64,000 nucleotides of DNA. Origin: an uncultured Bacteroides sp. (GTDB taxonomy: Bacteria; Bacteroidota; Bacteroidia; Bacteroidales; Bacteroidaceae). Positions 26,142 through 34,548 of the stretch are shown here, piece after piece. Under the pieces are notes generated by a model. It ran no database searches. It worked only from the letters and a program-made list of their open reading frames with translations, and was not told the DNA's origin. A program made the translations under genes and the position numbers. Location: assembly GCA_944322285.1 (NCBI GenBank), contig CALUOR010000011.1, forward strand, positions 21,263 through 85,262, written 5' to 3'. Every line of letters starts with the position of its first letter. Position 1 is the stretch's first letter.

Positions 26142-27461
26142 ATGAAGTTCTATGATCGGACAAACGAATTGAAAGAGTTGCAGAATGTGCGTGAATTGGC
26201 TTTTAAGGACCATTCTAAACTGACCGTTCTGACCGGACGCAGAAGAATCGGCAAGACCAGCCTCATATTCAAAAGTTGCGAGGACAGTACCACGTTGTAT
26301 TGGTTTGTCAAAAGAAGCAATGAGGCGGATTTATGCCTGGAGTTTGCGGAAGCAATTACGCGGGTATTAGGCATTTCCGTACCGGGAAAGTTATACAGCT
26401 TCACTCGGCTTTTCGAGTTTGTTATGGAACAAGGGGTGCAACATGCCTTTAATCTGGTTATTGACGAATTTCAGGAGTTCTATAACATCAACCCCTCTAT
26501 CTATAGCGGCATGCAGGACGTTTGGGACAGGTTTCGCACCCGTACGCATGTAAACTTAATTATAAGCGGTTCGGTCTATACACTGATGGAAAAAATATTC
26601 AAAGATGCCAAAGAACCGTTGTACGGACGTAGCGACAGAGTTTTGAAGCTCTATCCGTTTCCGACATATGTGTTAAAAGAAATCCTGAAAGACTATAAGC
26701 CCGATTTTACTCCGGATGATTTGTTGGCTCTGTACACTTTCACGGGTGGCATTCCCAAATACATTGAATTGTTCATGGACGCCCGTGCGACCGATATGCC
26801 TCAGATGGTAGACTTTATGATTCAACCCGATTCGCCTTTCATGGACGAGGGGAATACACTGCTTATCCAAGAGTTTGGGAAAAAGTATGGAAATTATTTT
26901 TCCATTTTGAGTGCCATCGCTGATGGAAACAACACGATACCGACTATAGAAGACAGGTTGGACATCAGTCCCGGAGGTTATCTGAAGAGGTTGGAGGAGG
27001 ATTACAATCTCATCATCAGGAAGCGTCCTATTTTTTCAAAGGAAGGAACACAGACGGTACGCTTCGAAATCTCCGATCCGTTTTTGCGCTTTTGGTTCCG
27101 TTATTTTCAAAAATACCAGTCACTCATTCAGATTCGGAATTTCAAAGGACTGGCAACCATCATCAAAAACGACTATGCCACCTATTCAGGCTGGATGTTA
27201 GAAGACTATTTTAAGCAAAAGATGATGGAAAGCGGTGGTTTTCAAGACATCGGGTCATGGTGGGAAAGCAAAGGGAATGCGAATGAAATAGACATCGTAG
27301 GCATTTATCTGTTTGAAAAGAAAGCTTTGGTGGCCGAAGTGAAGCGGCAGAGAAAGAACTTCAAACCGGAATTGTTTCAAAAGAAAATAGATGTCATTCG
27401 GAACAAAATTCTTCATAAATTTGAGATTGAAAGCCGATGCCTGACGTTGGAAGATATGTAA
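26142..27461 (+). CDS. AAA-type ATPase with DUF234 nuclease-like C-terminus
   Basis: A 439-residue protein. The Walker A motif is GRRRIGKTSL near residue 31; Walker B is VIDEFQEF near residue 107. The family of archaeal-type ATPases continues with a winged-helix region. It ends in a DUF234-like, PD-(D/E)xK-like domain: ANEIDIVG followed by ALVAEVKRQRK, giving the E...D...ExK pattern. These proteins are common and scattered in Bacteroides, and their role is uncertain; DNA processing or a toxin-like activity has been proposed for the group. It stands alone with its own promoter, next to repeat-rich DNA. Confidence 0.8.
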   Translation: MKFYDRTNELKELQNVRELAFKDHSKLTVLTGRRRIGKTSLIFKSCEDSTTLYWFVKRSNEADLCLEFAEAITRVLGISVPGKLYSFTRLFEFVMEQGVQHAFNLVIDEFQEFYNINPSIYSGMQDVWDRFRTRTHVNLIISGSVYTLMEKIFKDAKEPLYGRSDRVLKLYPFPTYVLKEILKDYKPDFTPDDLLALYTFTGGIPKYIELFMDARATDMPQMVDFMIQPDSPFMDEGNTLLIQEFGKKYGNYFSILSAIADGNNTIPTIEDRLDISPGGYLKRLEEDYNLIIRKRPIFSKEGTQTVRFEISDPFLRFWFRYFQKYQSLIQIRNFKGLATIIKNDYATYSGWMLEDYFKQKMMESGGFQDIGSWWESKGNANEIDIVGIYLFEKKALVAEVKRQRKNFKPELFQKKIDVIRNKILHKFEIESRCLTLEDM

Positions 27462-27566
27462 AGAAGATTTTCTCCGGATATGCAATGCCTCATCCTCCGC
27501 GAAAAGCGGTTTCTTTTCAATATTTTTCTCAATCAGAAAAGCAAGCGCAAAATGTCCGTTCAATCA

Positions 27567-27675
27567 GCGCACTATTTCCTCTCAACCGGCGCAGTGTTTC
27601 TCTCCAATCAGCGCAGTATTTAGGGGGTAAACACTGCGCTGACAAAACGGAAATAGCGCAGTGTTTCTGCGGCAT
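27567..27675. repeat. 22-bp tandem repeat of CGCAGTGTTT units
   Basis: Units starting GCGCA lie at 27567, 27589 and 27611, an exact 22-base period, each followed by a TATTT or TGTTT variant. An inverted unit (AAACACTGCGC) and another direct unit (AAATAGCGCAGTGTTT) follow up to 27667. It follows the ATPase stop by about 100 bases. I see no gene in 27462-28369; besides this it holds family A copy 3 and the DUF3575 promoter region. Confidence 0.6.
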
Positions 27676-27883
27676 CTAAATTGCTGAAAATCAAGCATAT
27701 CTATAAATACTTACATTGAAAGGAGCTTTTAATCGTCTTTTCTTATACATCCGTTAACAATAACAGCTCCTGATTCTTAATGATGCTTAAATCTACTTGT
27801 AAAACAAAATTCCCACTCCTATGAATTCGAGAAAGAGTATTGTCTATACCATGATTATAAGTAACTAAGTAAGTGAACAAAAT

Positions 27884-28124
27884 TGAATGATAATTTATCT
27901 GTTTCAGGGAACGCAGACGACGCAGAACACGCAGATGAACGCAGACTTTTTCTTTGTCATGTCGAGCTTGTCGAGACATCTCACATAGAGCAGAGATGAG
28001 TATGACGTGAGACCCCTCGACTACGCTCGGGGTGACAGGCGAAGCCCTTTATTTTCCGTGAGCCTCTGCGCCCCGTCTGCGTAGTCTGCGTTCTCCTAAT
28101 CAGTCCGCTAAATTCCCATTTATA
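27884..28124. repeat. Family A palindromic element, copy 3 (reverse), with nested family B
   Basis: In reverse orientation: GAATGATAATTTATCTG at the left and GCTAAATTCCCATTTATAG at the right. Outer arms carry GGGAACGCAGA and TCTGCGTTCTCC motifs as in copies 1, 4 and 5. A family B hairpin (TGTCA...TGACA, 27955-28037) sits at the centre. Confidence 0.75.
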
Positions 28125-28282
28125 GTATAAATTAAATAAGATTAGTTGCTTATTTGTAGTTTTAATACCTCAATCCCTCTTTCTGCAAAAATATAATACT
28201 TATATCAAAAATACATTTCAAATTGTGTAGTTATGATACCTAATCCGTGTATTATTAAGCCCTCGTTTACTCGAATTATGCC

Positions 28283-28290
28283 CAACTTTG
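28283..28290 (+). promoter_or_regulatory. Candidate -7 box of the DUF3575/DUF3868 genes
   Basis: CAACTTTG differs from TAnnTTTG at one position, 80 bases before the ATG at 28370. No clear -33 box was seen. Confidence 0.35.
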
Positions 28291-28369
28291 TACCGTCTTA
28301 GCTGAGGAAATGTAATAGAAATGTAACAGGCTAAGCACACCTTATTATAATATATAAAGTAAACAAAAC

Positions 28370-28954
28370 ATGAATCGGAAGAGTTTTTGGGCTTTTCTTA
28401 TGGGTATTGTTTGTTGCCTGTCGGTACAAGGGCAACAGATAGCGGTAAAAACCAATCTGCTGTATGATGCCACCACCACCCTCAATGTAGGCGTGGAAGG
28501 GCGGCTGTCTCCACGGTGGACGCTGGACGTGTCTGCCAACTGGAACCCGTGGACTTTCTCCGACAACAAGAAATGGCGTCAGCTGGCTATACAGCCCGAG
28601 GCGCGTTATTGGTTCTGCGAAGCCTTCAATGGTCATTTCGTGGGAGCGCACTTGCTGGGCGGCATTTACAACATGGGCAATTGGAATACGGACTTCAAGT
28701 TTCTGGGCACCGACTTTGGCAGCCTGAAGGATTACCGCTACGAAGGCTGGATGATAGGCGCAGGTGCGGTTTACGGTTATCAATGGTTGCTCTCGCGCCA
28801 TTGGAGCATTGAGGCGGCCATCGGTATCGGCTATGTCTACTCGCAGGCCGACAAGTATGAGTGTCCCACTTGCGGCGACAAGCTGGAGAACAACAAAAGC
28901 CATCATTACTTCGGCCCGACCAAAGCGGCCATTAATCTTATTTACGCATTCTAA
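28370..28954 (+). CDS. DUF3575 protein, pilus-locus outer-membrane accessory
   Basis: A 194-residue exported protein with signal peptide ending in VQGQ. It fits the DUF3575 family (IAVKTNLLYDATTTLNVGVEGRLSPRW near the mature start, alternating strand pattern, aromatic C-terminus LIYAF), which suggests an outer-membrane beta-barrel. A CPTCG sequence is present near residue 165. It is 18 bases before the DUF3868 gene. The two commonly accompany FimA/Mfa-type pilus genes in Bacteroides, so a role in pilus assembly or anchoring is inferred. Confidence 0.8.
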   Translation: MNRKSFWAFLMGIVCCLSVQGQQIAVKTNLLYDATTTLNVGVEGRLSPRWTLDVSANWNPWTFSDNKKWRQLAIQPEARYWFCEAFNGHFVGAHLLGGIYNMGNWNTDFKFLGTDFGSLKDYRYEGWMIGAGAVYGYQWLLSRHWSIEAAIGIGYVYSQADKYECPTCGDKLENNKSHHYFGPTKAAINLIYAF

Positions 28955-28972
28955 GAAAGGGGAGGGAACGAC

Positions 28973-30406
28973 ATGAAGACGAAAACAGCTATTATATATT
29001 ATGGTGTAGCGGCCCTGCTGGCGGGCTTGTGTCTGCCTGCTCATGCGGAAAAGAACAATGGAACGAACCCGGGCAGCGGAGTGGCCGTGAGGAATGCGGA
29101 CATTACTCGTGTGTGCGACAGCGTGACAATCTCGCTGGACTTTGTGCTGGACAGCATGGATGTTCGCTCCGGTCAAAGTACCGTGTTGCAACCACTGTTT
29201 ACCGATGGAACGGAGAAAGTATGGTTGCCTGCCGTGGAGGTGATGGGACGCCGCCGATACATCTACTACGAACGTAACGGCCGTCAGACCTATGCCGATG
29301 GTCCTGTACAGGTGATAGAGCATCGCAAGAACCGTCCGCAAACCGTTGATTATCATACGACATTGCTTTACGAACCTTGGATGGACAATGCCCGCTTGGA
29401 GCTGACCGAAGACCTCTGCGGATGCGGCCAGGTGCAGAGCAGCACGCAGCAGCCTTTGGCGCAGGCCGATGTGGCTTTTGTCCCTCATCTGGCATACATC
29501 ACGCCGCAGGCTGTCACTCGCAAGATGCGGGAACTGAAAGGTTCGGCCTATCTGGATTTCCCTGTAAACAGAACGGAGATTCATCCCGACTACCGGCGTA
29601 ATCCGCAGGAGTTGGGCAAGATACGCGCTACCATCGACACCGTCCGTCAAGACCCTGACGCAAGTCTCACCGCTGTCCGTATCAAAGGTTATGCCTCGCC
29701 CGAAGGTTCCTGGAAGCTGAACACCCGCCTGGCCCAAGGACGTACCGAAGCCTTGAGACGTTATCTGACGGACCGTTACCACTTCACCGACACACTTTTC
29801 ATCACCGACTATGAGCCGGAAAACTGGGAAGGACTGCGAGCCTACGTGGCGCAGAGTGACTTGGCAGACAAAGACGGCATACTGACTTTGATAGACAGCG
29901 ACCTGGAGCCTGACGCCAAGGAAGCCCGTTTGAAACGGGAACATCCGGAGAGCTATCGTCACTTGTTGGCCGAGTGTTATCCCGGTCTGCGTCGTTCGGA
30001 CTATGTGGTGACGTATCAGATACGCGGTTTCAACGTGGATGAGGCGAAGGAACGCATCTCCACCGACCCGCAGAAGCTCAGCTTGCAGGAAATGTTTGCC
30101 GTGGCACAGACCTACCGGCCGGGCAGCGAGGAGTTCAAGCAAGTGTTCGATGTAGCGGTACGCATGTATCCTGCCGACCCCATAGCGAACCTCAATGCCG
30201 CCAATGCCTTGCTGGAGAACGGTCAAGCTGCAGAAGCGCAGCCCTACTTGGAAAAAGCGGGAAACAGTCCGCAGGCCGCCAATGCCCGTGCCGTAGCCCT
30301 GCTGCTGCAACGCCGTTACAACGAAGCCCTTCCGCTGCTGCAACAAGCCAAGGAGGCCGGGTTGCCGGAGGCGGAGGAGAATATGAAGATATTTGGAAAG
30401 AAATGA
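28973..30406 (+). CDS. DUF3868/OmpA-like protein with TPR end, pilus accessory
   Basis: A 477-residue exported protein with signal peptide ending LPAHA. An N-terminal DUF3868-like region (about 35-150) is followed by an OmpA-like domain (about 190-345; PVNRTEIHPDYRRN, VRIKGYASPEGSWKLN, LAQGRTEALRRYL), which may bind peptidoglycan. A TPR-like tail follows (about 380-470; PIANLNAANALLENGQ). Its TGA stop overlaps the left end of a family A element, so the element abuts the coding end exactly. It probably works with the DUF3575 protein at the outer membrane. Confidence 0.8.
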   Translation: MKTKTAIIYYGVAALLAGLCLPAHAEKNNGTNPGSGVAVRNADITRVCDSVTISLDFVLDSMDVRSGQSTVLQPLFTDGTEKVWLPAVEVMGRRRYIYYERNGRQTYADGPVQVIEHRKNRPQTVDYHTTLLYEPWMDNARLELTEDLCGCGQVQSSTQQPLAQADVAFVPHLAYITPQAVTRKMRELKGSAYLDFPVNRTEIHPDYRRNPQELGKIRATIDTVRQDPDASLTAVRIKGYASPEGSWKLNTRLAQGRTEALRRYLTDRYHFTDTLFITDYEPENWEGLRAYVAQSDLADKDGILTLIDSDLEPDAKEARLKREHPESYRHLLAECYPGLRRSDYVVTYQIRGFNVDEAKERISTDPQKLSLQEMFAVAQTYRPGSEEFKQVFDVAVRMYPADPIANLNAANALLENGQAAEAQPYLEKAGNSPQAANARAVALLLQRRYNEALPLLQQAKEAGLPEAEENMKIFGKK

Positions 30407-30575
30407 TAAATGGGAATTTAGCGACTGCATCAGGAGAACGCAGACTACGCAGACGGACGCAGAGGCTCGCAGAAAATAAAGGGCTTCGCCTATTTGCACT
30501 GAAAAAATATAAGTCTGCGTTCATCTGTGTATTCTGCGTCTTCTGCGTTCCCTGAGACAGATAAATTATCATTTA
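30406..30575. repeat. Family A palindromic element, copy 4
   Basis: ATAAATGGGAATTTAGC begins in the stop codon of the DUF3868 gene; the right end AAATTATCATTTA finishes near 30575. The interior is nearly the same as copy 1 (GCAGACTACGCAGACGGACGCAG arms, AAATAAAGGGCTTCGCC centre). Confidence 0.8.
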
Positions 30576-30615
30576 AATAGCTCTTTGACATAGTGGGAAA
30601 TAAGGGAAAAAAGTG

Positions 30616-30623
30616 TAACTTTG
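30616..30623 (+). promoter_or_regulatory. Promoter -7 box of the 89-residue gene
   Basis: TAACTTTG matches TAnnTTTG, 34 bases before the ATG at 30658. Confidence 0.55.
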
Positions 30624-30657
30624 CACTACATGAAAATGTACAATAAAGTATATCAAA

Positions 30658-30927
30658 ATGGAAAAGACGAATTCATTTAATGAAGAAGAGATGCAAGTAT
30701 GCCGACAACTCGGAGTAAACGACATCAATGAGCTAGACGATGAATTACGCAGCTATGTCCGTGCACTTACTCATGTAAAAGAAGTAGCTGAGAAAGGCGC
30801 GGAGGAAGACTTTGTAACCAAAGAACAGCTGGAAATAGATTTACGTGAAGCACTCACAGAAGCATTCCATGCAAAGCGAGAAGGCCGCAAGCTAAAAACC
30901 TTACAAGAGCTGATTGATGAGCTGTAA
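30658..30927 (+). CDS. Small acidic helical protein of unknown function
   Basis: An 89-residue protein without signal peptide, rich in Glu and Leu and predicted helical throughout; it ends LKTLQELIDEL. It has its own -7 box and is bracketed by two family A elements (copies 4 and 5) that share nearly identical interiors. It is between the outer-membrane accessory genes and the pilus subunit genes but may be unrelated to them. I do not recognise a family; an antitoxin-like or regulatory role would be a guess. Confidence 0.6.
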   Translation: MEKTNSFNEEEMQVCRQLGVNDINELDDELRSYVRALTHVKEVAEKGAEEDFVTKEQLEIDLREALTEAFHAKREGRKLKTLQELIDEL

Positions 30928-30941
30928 GTAAAAGTTATACT

Positions 30942-31111
30942 ATAAATGGGAATTTAGCGCACTGAATTAGGAGAACGCAGACCACGCAGACAGGCGCAGA
31001 GGCTCGCAGAAAATAAGGGGCTTCGCCTGTTTGTGCTGAAAAAATAAAAGTCTGCGTTCATCTGCGCATTCTGCGTCATCTGCGTTCCCTGTGACAGATA
31101 AATTATCATTT
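30942..31111. repeat. Family A palindromic element, copy 5
   Basis: ATAAATGGGAATTTAGC at 30942, right end AAATTATCATTT near 31110. Interior as in copies 1 and 4. It lies 70 bases before the major pilus subunit gene; no clear TAnnTTTG box was seen between it and the gene. Confidence 0.75.
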
Positions 31112-31180
31112 CTCCCTTCCCCACTACCCCAAAGAGCTTAACGAAAGGATATTATTTAATAACTTAAAATAATAACTGAT

Positions 31181-33421
31181 ATGAAAAAAGTTAAGCTTTA
31201 TGCAATGGCATTTGCGGCCATGTTCTTTGCCGCATCTTGCCAAGACGATGTCATCGACCCGGGACAAGGCCAGGGCAATGGTGGTGATGGAACTCCGGCT
31301 TACCTGACTATTTCGTTCACTGCGAATGGGGGAAGTAGTACAAGAGCCTCTGATGATGGCCTGAATACAGGCGATACAGACGGTGATGCCGATGACAGCG
31401 GACACCATAGCGCAGGCGATAACCATGAGAGCGATGTAAATGAAGCTTTGGTTATTGTGGCTCCTGTGAATGGGAATGTAGGATTTGCACAATTGTATTC
31501 ATCTGCTGCAAGTGGGGAATTAACTTCTGCAACAACTAATGATATTGAAGAAACTACTGATACCGATGGTTTCAAAATCGTAGATGATGGCACCAGGACT
31601 TATTACAATGCCAATCCGATTGAAGTAGCTACGGGTGATTATAAAATATTGGTAGTTATCAACCCGGTATCAGACATCACTACGGGATTAACGTTCCCTA
31701 TTACTTCCGGTCCAGAAGTGACTACATTGTATAATAACATCATAAACGGTCAGTATAAAACTACGGGCGGGCTTACAGGCTCAGTAGATGGCACAAAATA
31801 CTGTGATGACCTTGCCGATACGAATGAAAACGGTGACGGTTTCATGATGGCTAACAAACAGAAAAGCCCAGTGACATTGACCGAAGAAAACACTCCGGAA
31901 AACCCCGCCAAAGCAAGTGTTACCGTGGAGCGTGTTATTTCCAAGATTACTTACCGCACCGAGAAAACCAATAACATCTATGAAGTACAGGTTCCGGGTG
32001 TAGTGAAGGCAAATACTGTAATTGGCTACGTGAAAACTTCGGACATTACAGAAACTGCAACAAACGCAGAGGAAAATGAGGAAATAGGAGAGACAATTGA
32101 TATTTCTCAATATACCCCTGTCATTCTGAACGAAGCACTTGACCAAAGAAAAGTCAATGACGTGCTTACTCCGCAGACCGTATGGGCTTACTTCAAGAGC
32201 AATAATCCGTCAGAAGAAGAAACTCAAGCAGAAGAAGCAACAGAAGAGTCAGACTTTGTTGCCGCTTTCCGTCCCACTGGAGAAACATATACAGTGCCCA
32301 CTACCGTTGACACAAGAGCTGATGTAGTAGAGGGAGAAACCTATCAAATCTTCGAAAAATTGACTCCTGTAACGCAAGAGTATTACACCGAAGGTGAAAA
32401 AGAATATGTAGTGGCAAGCACGGACGATCCCGCTGCTTCTCTTGACCTGCAAAGCACTTCCTCGGATTACGCAACATGGTACGTTAAATTGGTAGGTTAT
32501 GCATTAACCAACCTTTCTAAGGATGTGTACTACGTGCGTCACACAACGGGTGGTCTGACAGGTGCTGAACCTTTTGGTGAACTCGGCACGTCTCGTTACC
32601 TCTATACGCCTTACTTTAATGACAAGAGCAGTGTGACGTTTGTGCAAGATGATGAAAACAACACGACTACATTCCCCGAAGGTGCGGCAGTTGATACATG
32701 GTTCTATAACACGCTGGCTGATGTTTCCGAGGAAAGTGCAACGTTGACTTATGACGAGACCAATGGTTTCAAAGCAGGTGAGCCTAGCGCAAATGCCAAG
32801 TATTTCCAGAAATTCCCGACAGGAGAGGGGGATGATGTAACTAATGATGAGATTGTAGGCCAAAGCCCGCAACATCCTTCAGGGGAATCATTAGATAAAA
32901 CCGGTGCTCGCATGGCATATGTATTCGAGAACTCAGTAACGGCTGACCATCAGGTACACGGCTTGACTACCGGTATTGTATTTGCGGCACAGATTTATAA
33001 GAAGAAAGATGGCAGTGGCAATCTGAGCGAACCCGCTGACGGTTTGTATTACTACCAGAATCATGTGTTTGAATCCTTGGAGGCCATCGAGGAAGCTTAT
33101 TCGAATGTGGAGATTAAAGAGAACGCTACAAAGGAAGAATTGGCGGCAATGGGTATTACTCCGTTTGAGGACAATATGTGCTACTACTACACTTCACGCA
33201 TCAAGCACTTCGATAACGGCATTCCTACAGATATGGGTATCATGGAGTTCGCCATCATGCGTAACAACATCTACTCATTGGCTGTAACGGGCATCAGCGA
33301 AATCGGTACACCGATTGTTGACCCGACACCGGACACGCCGAACGAATCACAAAAGGCTGCGTTGAATTTGGATGTGAAGATCCTTCCTTGGATCGTCCGC
33401 TACAACGACATCGAATTCTAA
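31181..33421 (+). CDS. Mfa1-like major fimbrial subunit precursor
   Basis: A 746-residue lipoprotein precursor: lipobox FAASC with Cys20, then a protease site Thr54-Arg55-Ala56 in SSTRASDD. The central part carries the fimbrillin fold. The C-terminus (MRNNIYSLAVTGISEIG, then LDVKILPWIVRYNDIEF) matches the donor-strand end of Mfa1. In Porphyromonas such precursors are exported as lipoproteins, cut after the Arg and polymerised by strand exchange into type V pili. It is first in a tightly packed seven-gene plus-strand run. It is longer than P. gingivalis Mfa1, with acidic Glu/Thr-rich insertions. Confidence 0.85.
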   Translation: MKKVKLYAMAFAAMFFAASCQDDVIDPGQGQGNGGDGTPAYLTISFTANGGSSTRASDDGLNTGDTDGDADDSGHHSAGDNHESDVNEALVIVAPVNGNVGFAQLYSSAASGELTSATTNDIEETTDTDGFKIVDDGTRTYYNANPIEVATGDYKILVVINPVSDITTGLTFPITSGPEVTTLYNNIINGQYKTTGGLTGSVDGTKYCDDLADTNENGDGFMMANKQKSPVTLTEENTPENPAKASVTVERVISKITYRTEKTNNIYEVQVPGVVKANTVIGYVKTSDITETATNAEENEEIGETIDISQYTPVILNEALDQRKVNDVLTPQTVWAYFKSNNPSEEETQAEEATEESDFVAAFRPTGETYTVPTTVDTRADVVEGETYQIFEKLTPVTQEYYTEGEKEYVVASTDDPAASLDLQSTSSDYATWYVKLVGYALTNLSKDVYYVRHTTGGLTGAEPFGELGTSRYLYTPYFNDKSSVTFVQDDENNTTTFPEGAAVDTWFYNTLADVSEESATLTYDETNGFKAGEPSANAKYFQKFPTGEGDDVTNDEIVGQSPQHPSGESLDKTGARMAYVFENSVTADHQVHGLTTGIVFAAQIYKKKDGSGNLSEPADGLYYYQNHVFESLEAIEEAYSNVEIKENATKEELAAMGITPFEDNMCYYYTSRIKHFDNGIPTDMGIMEFAIMRNNIYSLAVTGISEIGTPIVDPTPDTPNESQKAALNLDVKILPWIVRYNDIEF

Positions 33422-33450
33422 TAAGTATTATTTGAACATGATGCTCCAAA

Positions 33451-33482
33451 CTCCCTCCCCTTCGGGGGAGGGCAGGAGGGGC
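33451..33482 (+). promoter_or_regulatory. Intercistronic hairpin between pilus genes
   Basis: CCCTCCCC and GGGGAGGG flank a TTC-type loop, giving a very stable hairpin 30 bases after the major-subunit stop and about 20 before the anchor ATG. No T-run follows, so it is more likely an mRNA-processing or stability element, or partial attenuator, than a full terminator. Confidence 0.5.
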
Positions 33483-33503
33483 TTCTATAAACTATCGACT
33501 GAA

Positions 33504-34547
33504 ATGAAACAACTGCTTTACTCCATACGCCACAAGGCATACTCACTCGCACTGACTGCGGCTCTGGCCGTAGGTGTCACGTCGTGCAACACCGTATGGG
33601 ACAATGACGACTGCGGTACGGAGTATCGGGTAAAGTTTAAGTACGACTACAACATGCTTTTCACCGATGCCTTCCCTACGCAAGTGCCATCGGTTACCCT
33701 CTATGCCTTCGACAAGGACGGACAACTGGTGTTCCAACAAAGTGAAGAAGGCGAAGCTTTGGCGGCGGATGATTATTACATGACCTTGGATGTTGACCCG
33801 GGCGAGTATCGCTTGGTGGCATGGGCCGGACTGACGGACGAGGACAATTCTTATGACATGCCCGAACTCATCGAAGGACAGCATACACTGACCGACCTGC
33901 AATGTCGCATCAACCGCTATGCCCATCAGGCACACGGAGAACAGGTTGACTCCGTAGGATTGCTGGCACCCTTGTGGCATGGTGTTGTGCCTGCACAAAC
34001 CGTTACCCGTGGCAATACTTACAGCACGGCCACCGTTACCGTGCCTCTGGTAAAGAACACCCACACCCTGCGCATCATTCTTCAGCAGATGGCTGACGGA
34101 CAGATGGACGCATCCGACTTTGAAATATCCGTGACCGACCAAAACGGACTCATGCTGCACGACAACAGCCTGAGCGAAGAGGACGGCACGCTGACATACA
34201 TGGCCTATCACCAGATAGAAGGTTCCACTGATGTGGAAGGTGAGGCAGACCGCCTGAATGTGGTAGTGGCCGAGCTGACTACCGGAAGACTGATGGCTGA
34301 TGCCGATACGCGGCTTACCATCCGCAACCGCAACAACGGTTCTGTCATCTTGTCCATCCCCTTGATACAATACTTGGAGCTGTGTCGCACCGTAGCCAAC
34401 TACGACATGCCCTTGCAAGAGTATCTGGACCGTGAGGACAACTACGCCATGACCTTCTTCCTGGATTCCAACAACGCCTGGATTAACACCCAGATCATCA
34501 TTAACGATTGGATTGTACGTTACAACGACATAACCCCTGAATTCTGA
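33504..34547 (+). CDS. FimB/Mfa2-like fimbrial anchor lipoprotein
   Basis: A 347-residue lipoprotein with signal MKQLLYSIRHKAYSLALTAA and a lipobox ending TSCNT. It has FimB/Mfa2 family features (VTLYAFDKDGQLV, DPGEYRLVAWAG, LSIPLIQYLEL, YLDREDNYAMTFFLD, IIINDWIVRYNDI). Unlike the five fimbrillins here it has no TR-A cleavage motif after the lipid Cys, as expected for an anchor that stays lipidated. In Porphyromonas this protein ends pilus growth and fixes it to the outer membrane. The frame opens earlier at a TTG (33432), but that region is the intercistronic hairpin; the ATG at 33504 begins the signal peptide. Confidence 0.85.
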   Translation: MKQLLYSIRHKAYSLALTAALAVGVTSCNTVWDNDDCGTEYRVKFKYDYNMLFTDAFPTQVPSVTLYAFDKDGQLVFQQSEEGEALAADDYYMTLDVDPGEYRLVAWAGLTDEDNSYDMPELIEGQHTLTDLQCRINRYAHQAHGEQVDSVGLLAPLWHGVVPAQTVTRGNTYSTATVTVPLVKNTHTLRIILQQMADGQMDASDFEISVTDQNGLMLHDNSLSEEDGTLTYMAYHQIEGSTDVEGEADRLNVVVAELTTGRLMADADTRLTIRNRNNGSVILSIPLIQYLELCRTVANYDMPLQEYLDREDNYAMTFFLDSNNAWINTQIIINDWIVRYNDITPEF

Positions 34548-34548
34548 T

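Noticed and set aside
26142-27461. AAA ATPase read as an IS21-type transposition helper
   Set aside because: No partner transposase is near, and the C-terminus has the DUF234-like nuclease pattern instead.
28331-30499. A 722-codon open frame on the minus strand
   Set aside because: It is antisense to the DUF3575 and DUF3868 genes, has no recognisable domain or signal peptide and runs through a repeat element; it is a shadow of the GC-rich codons on the other strand.
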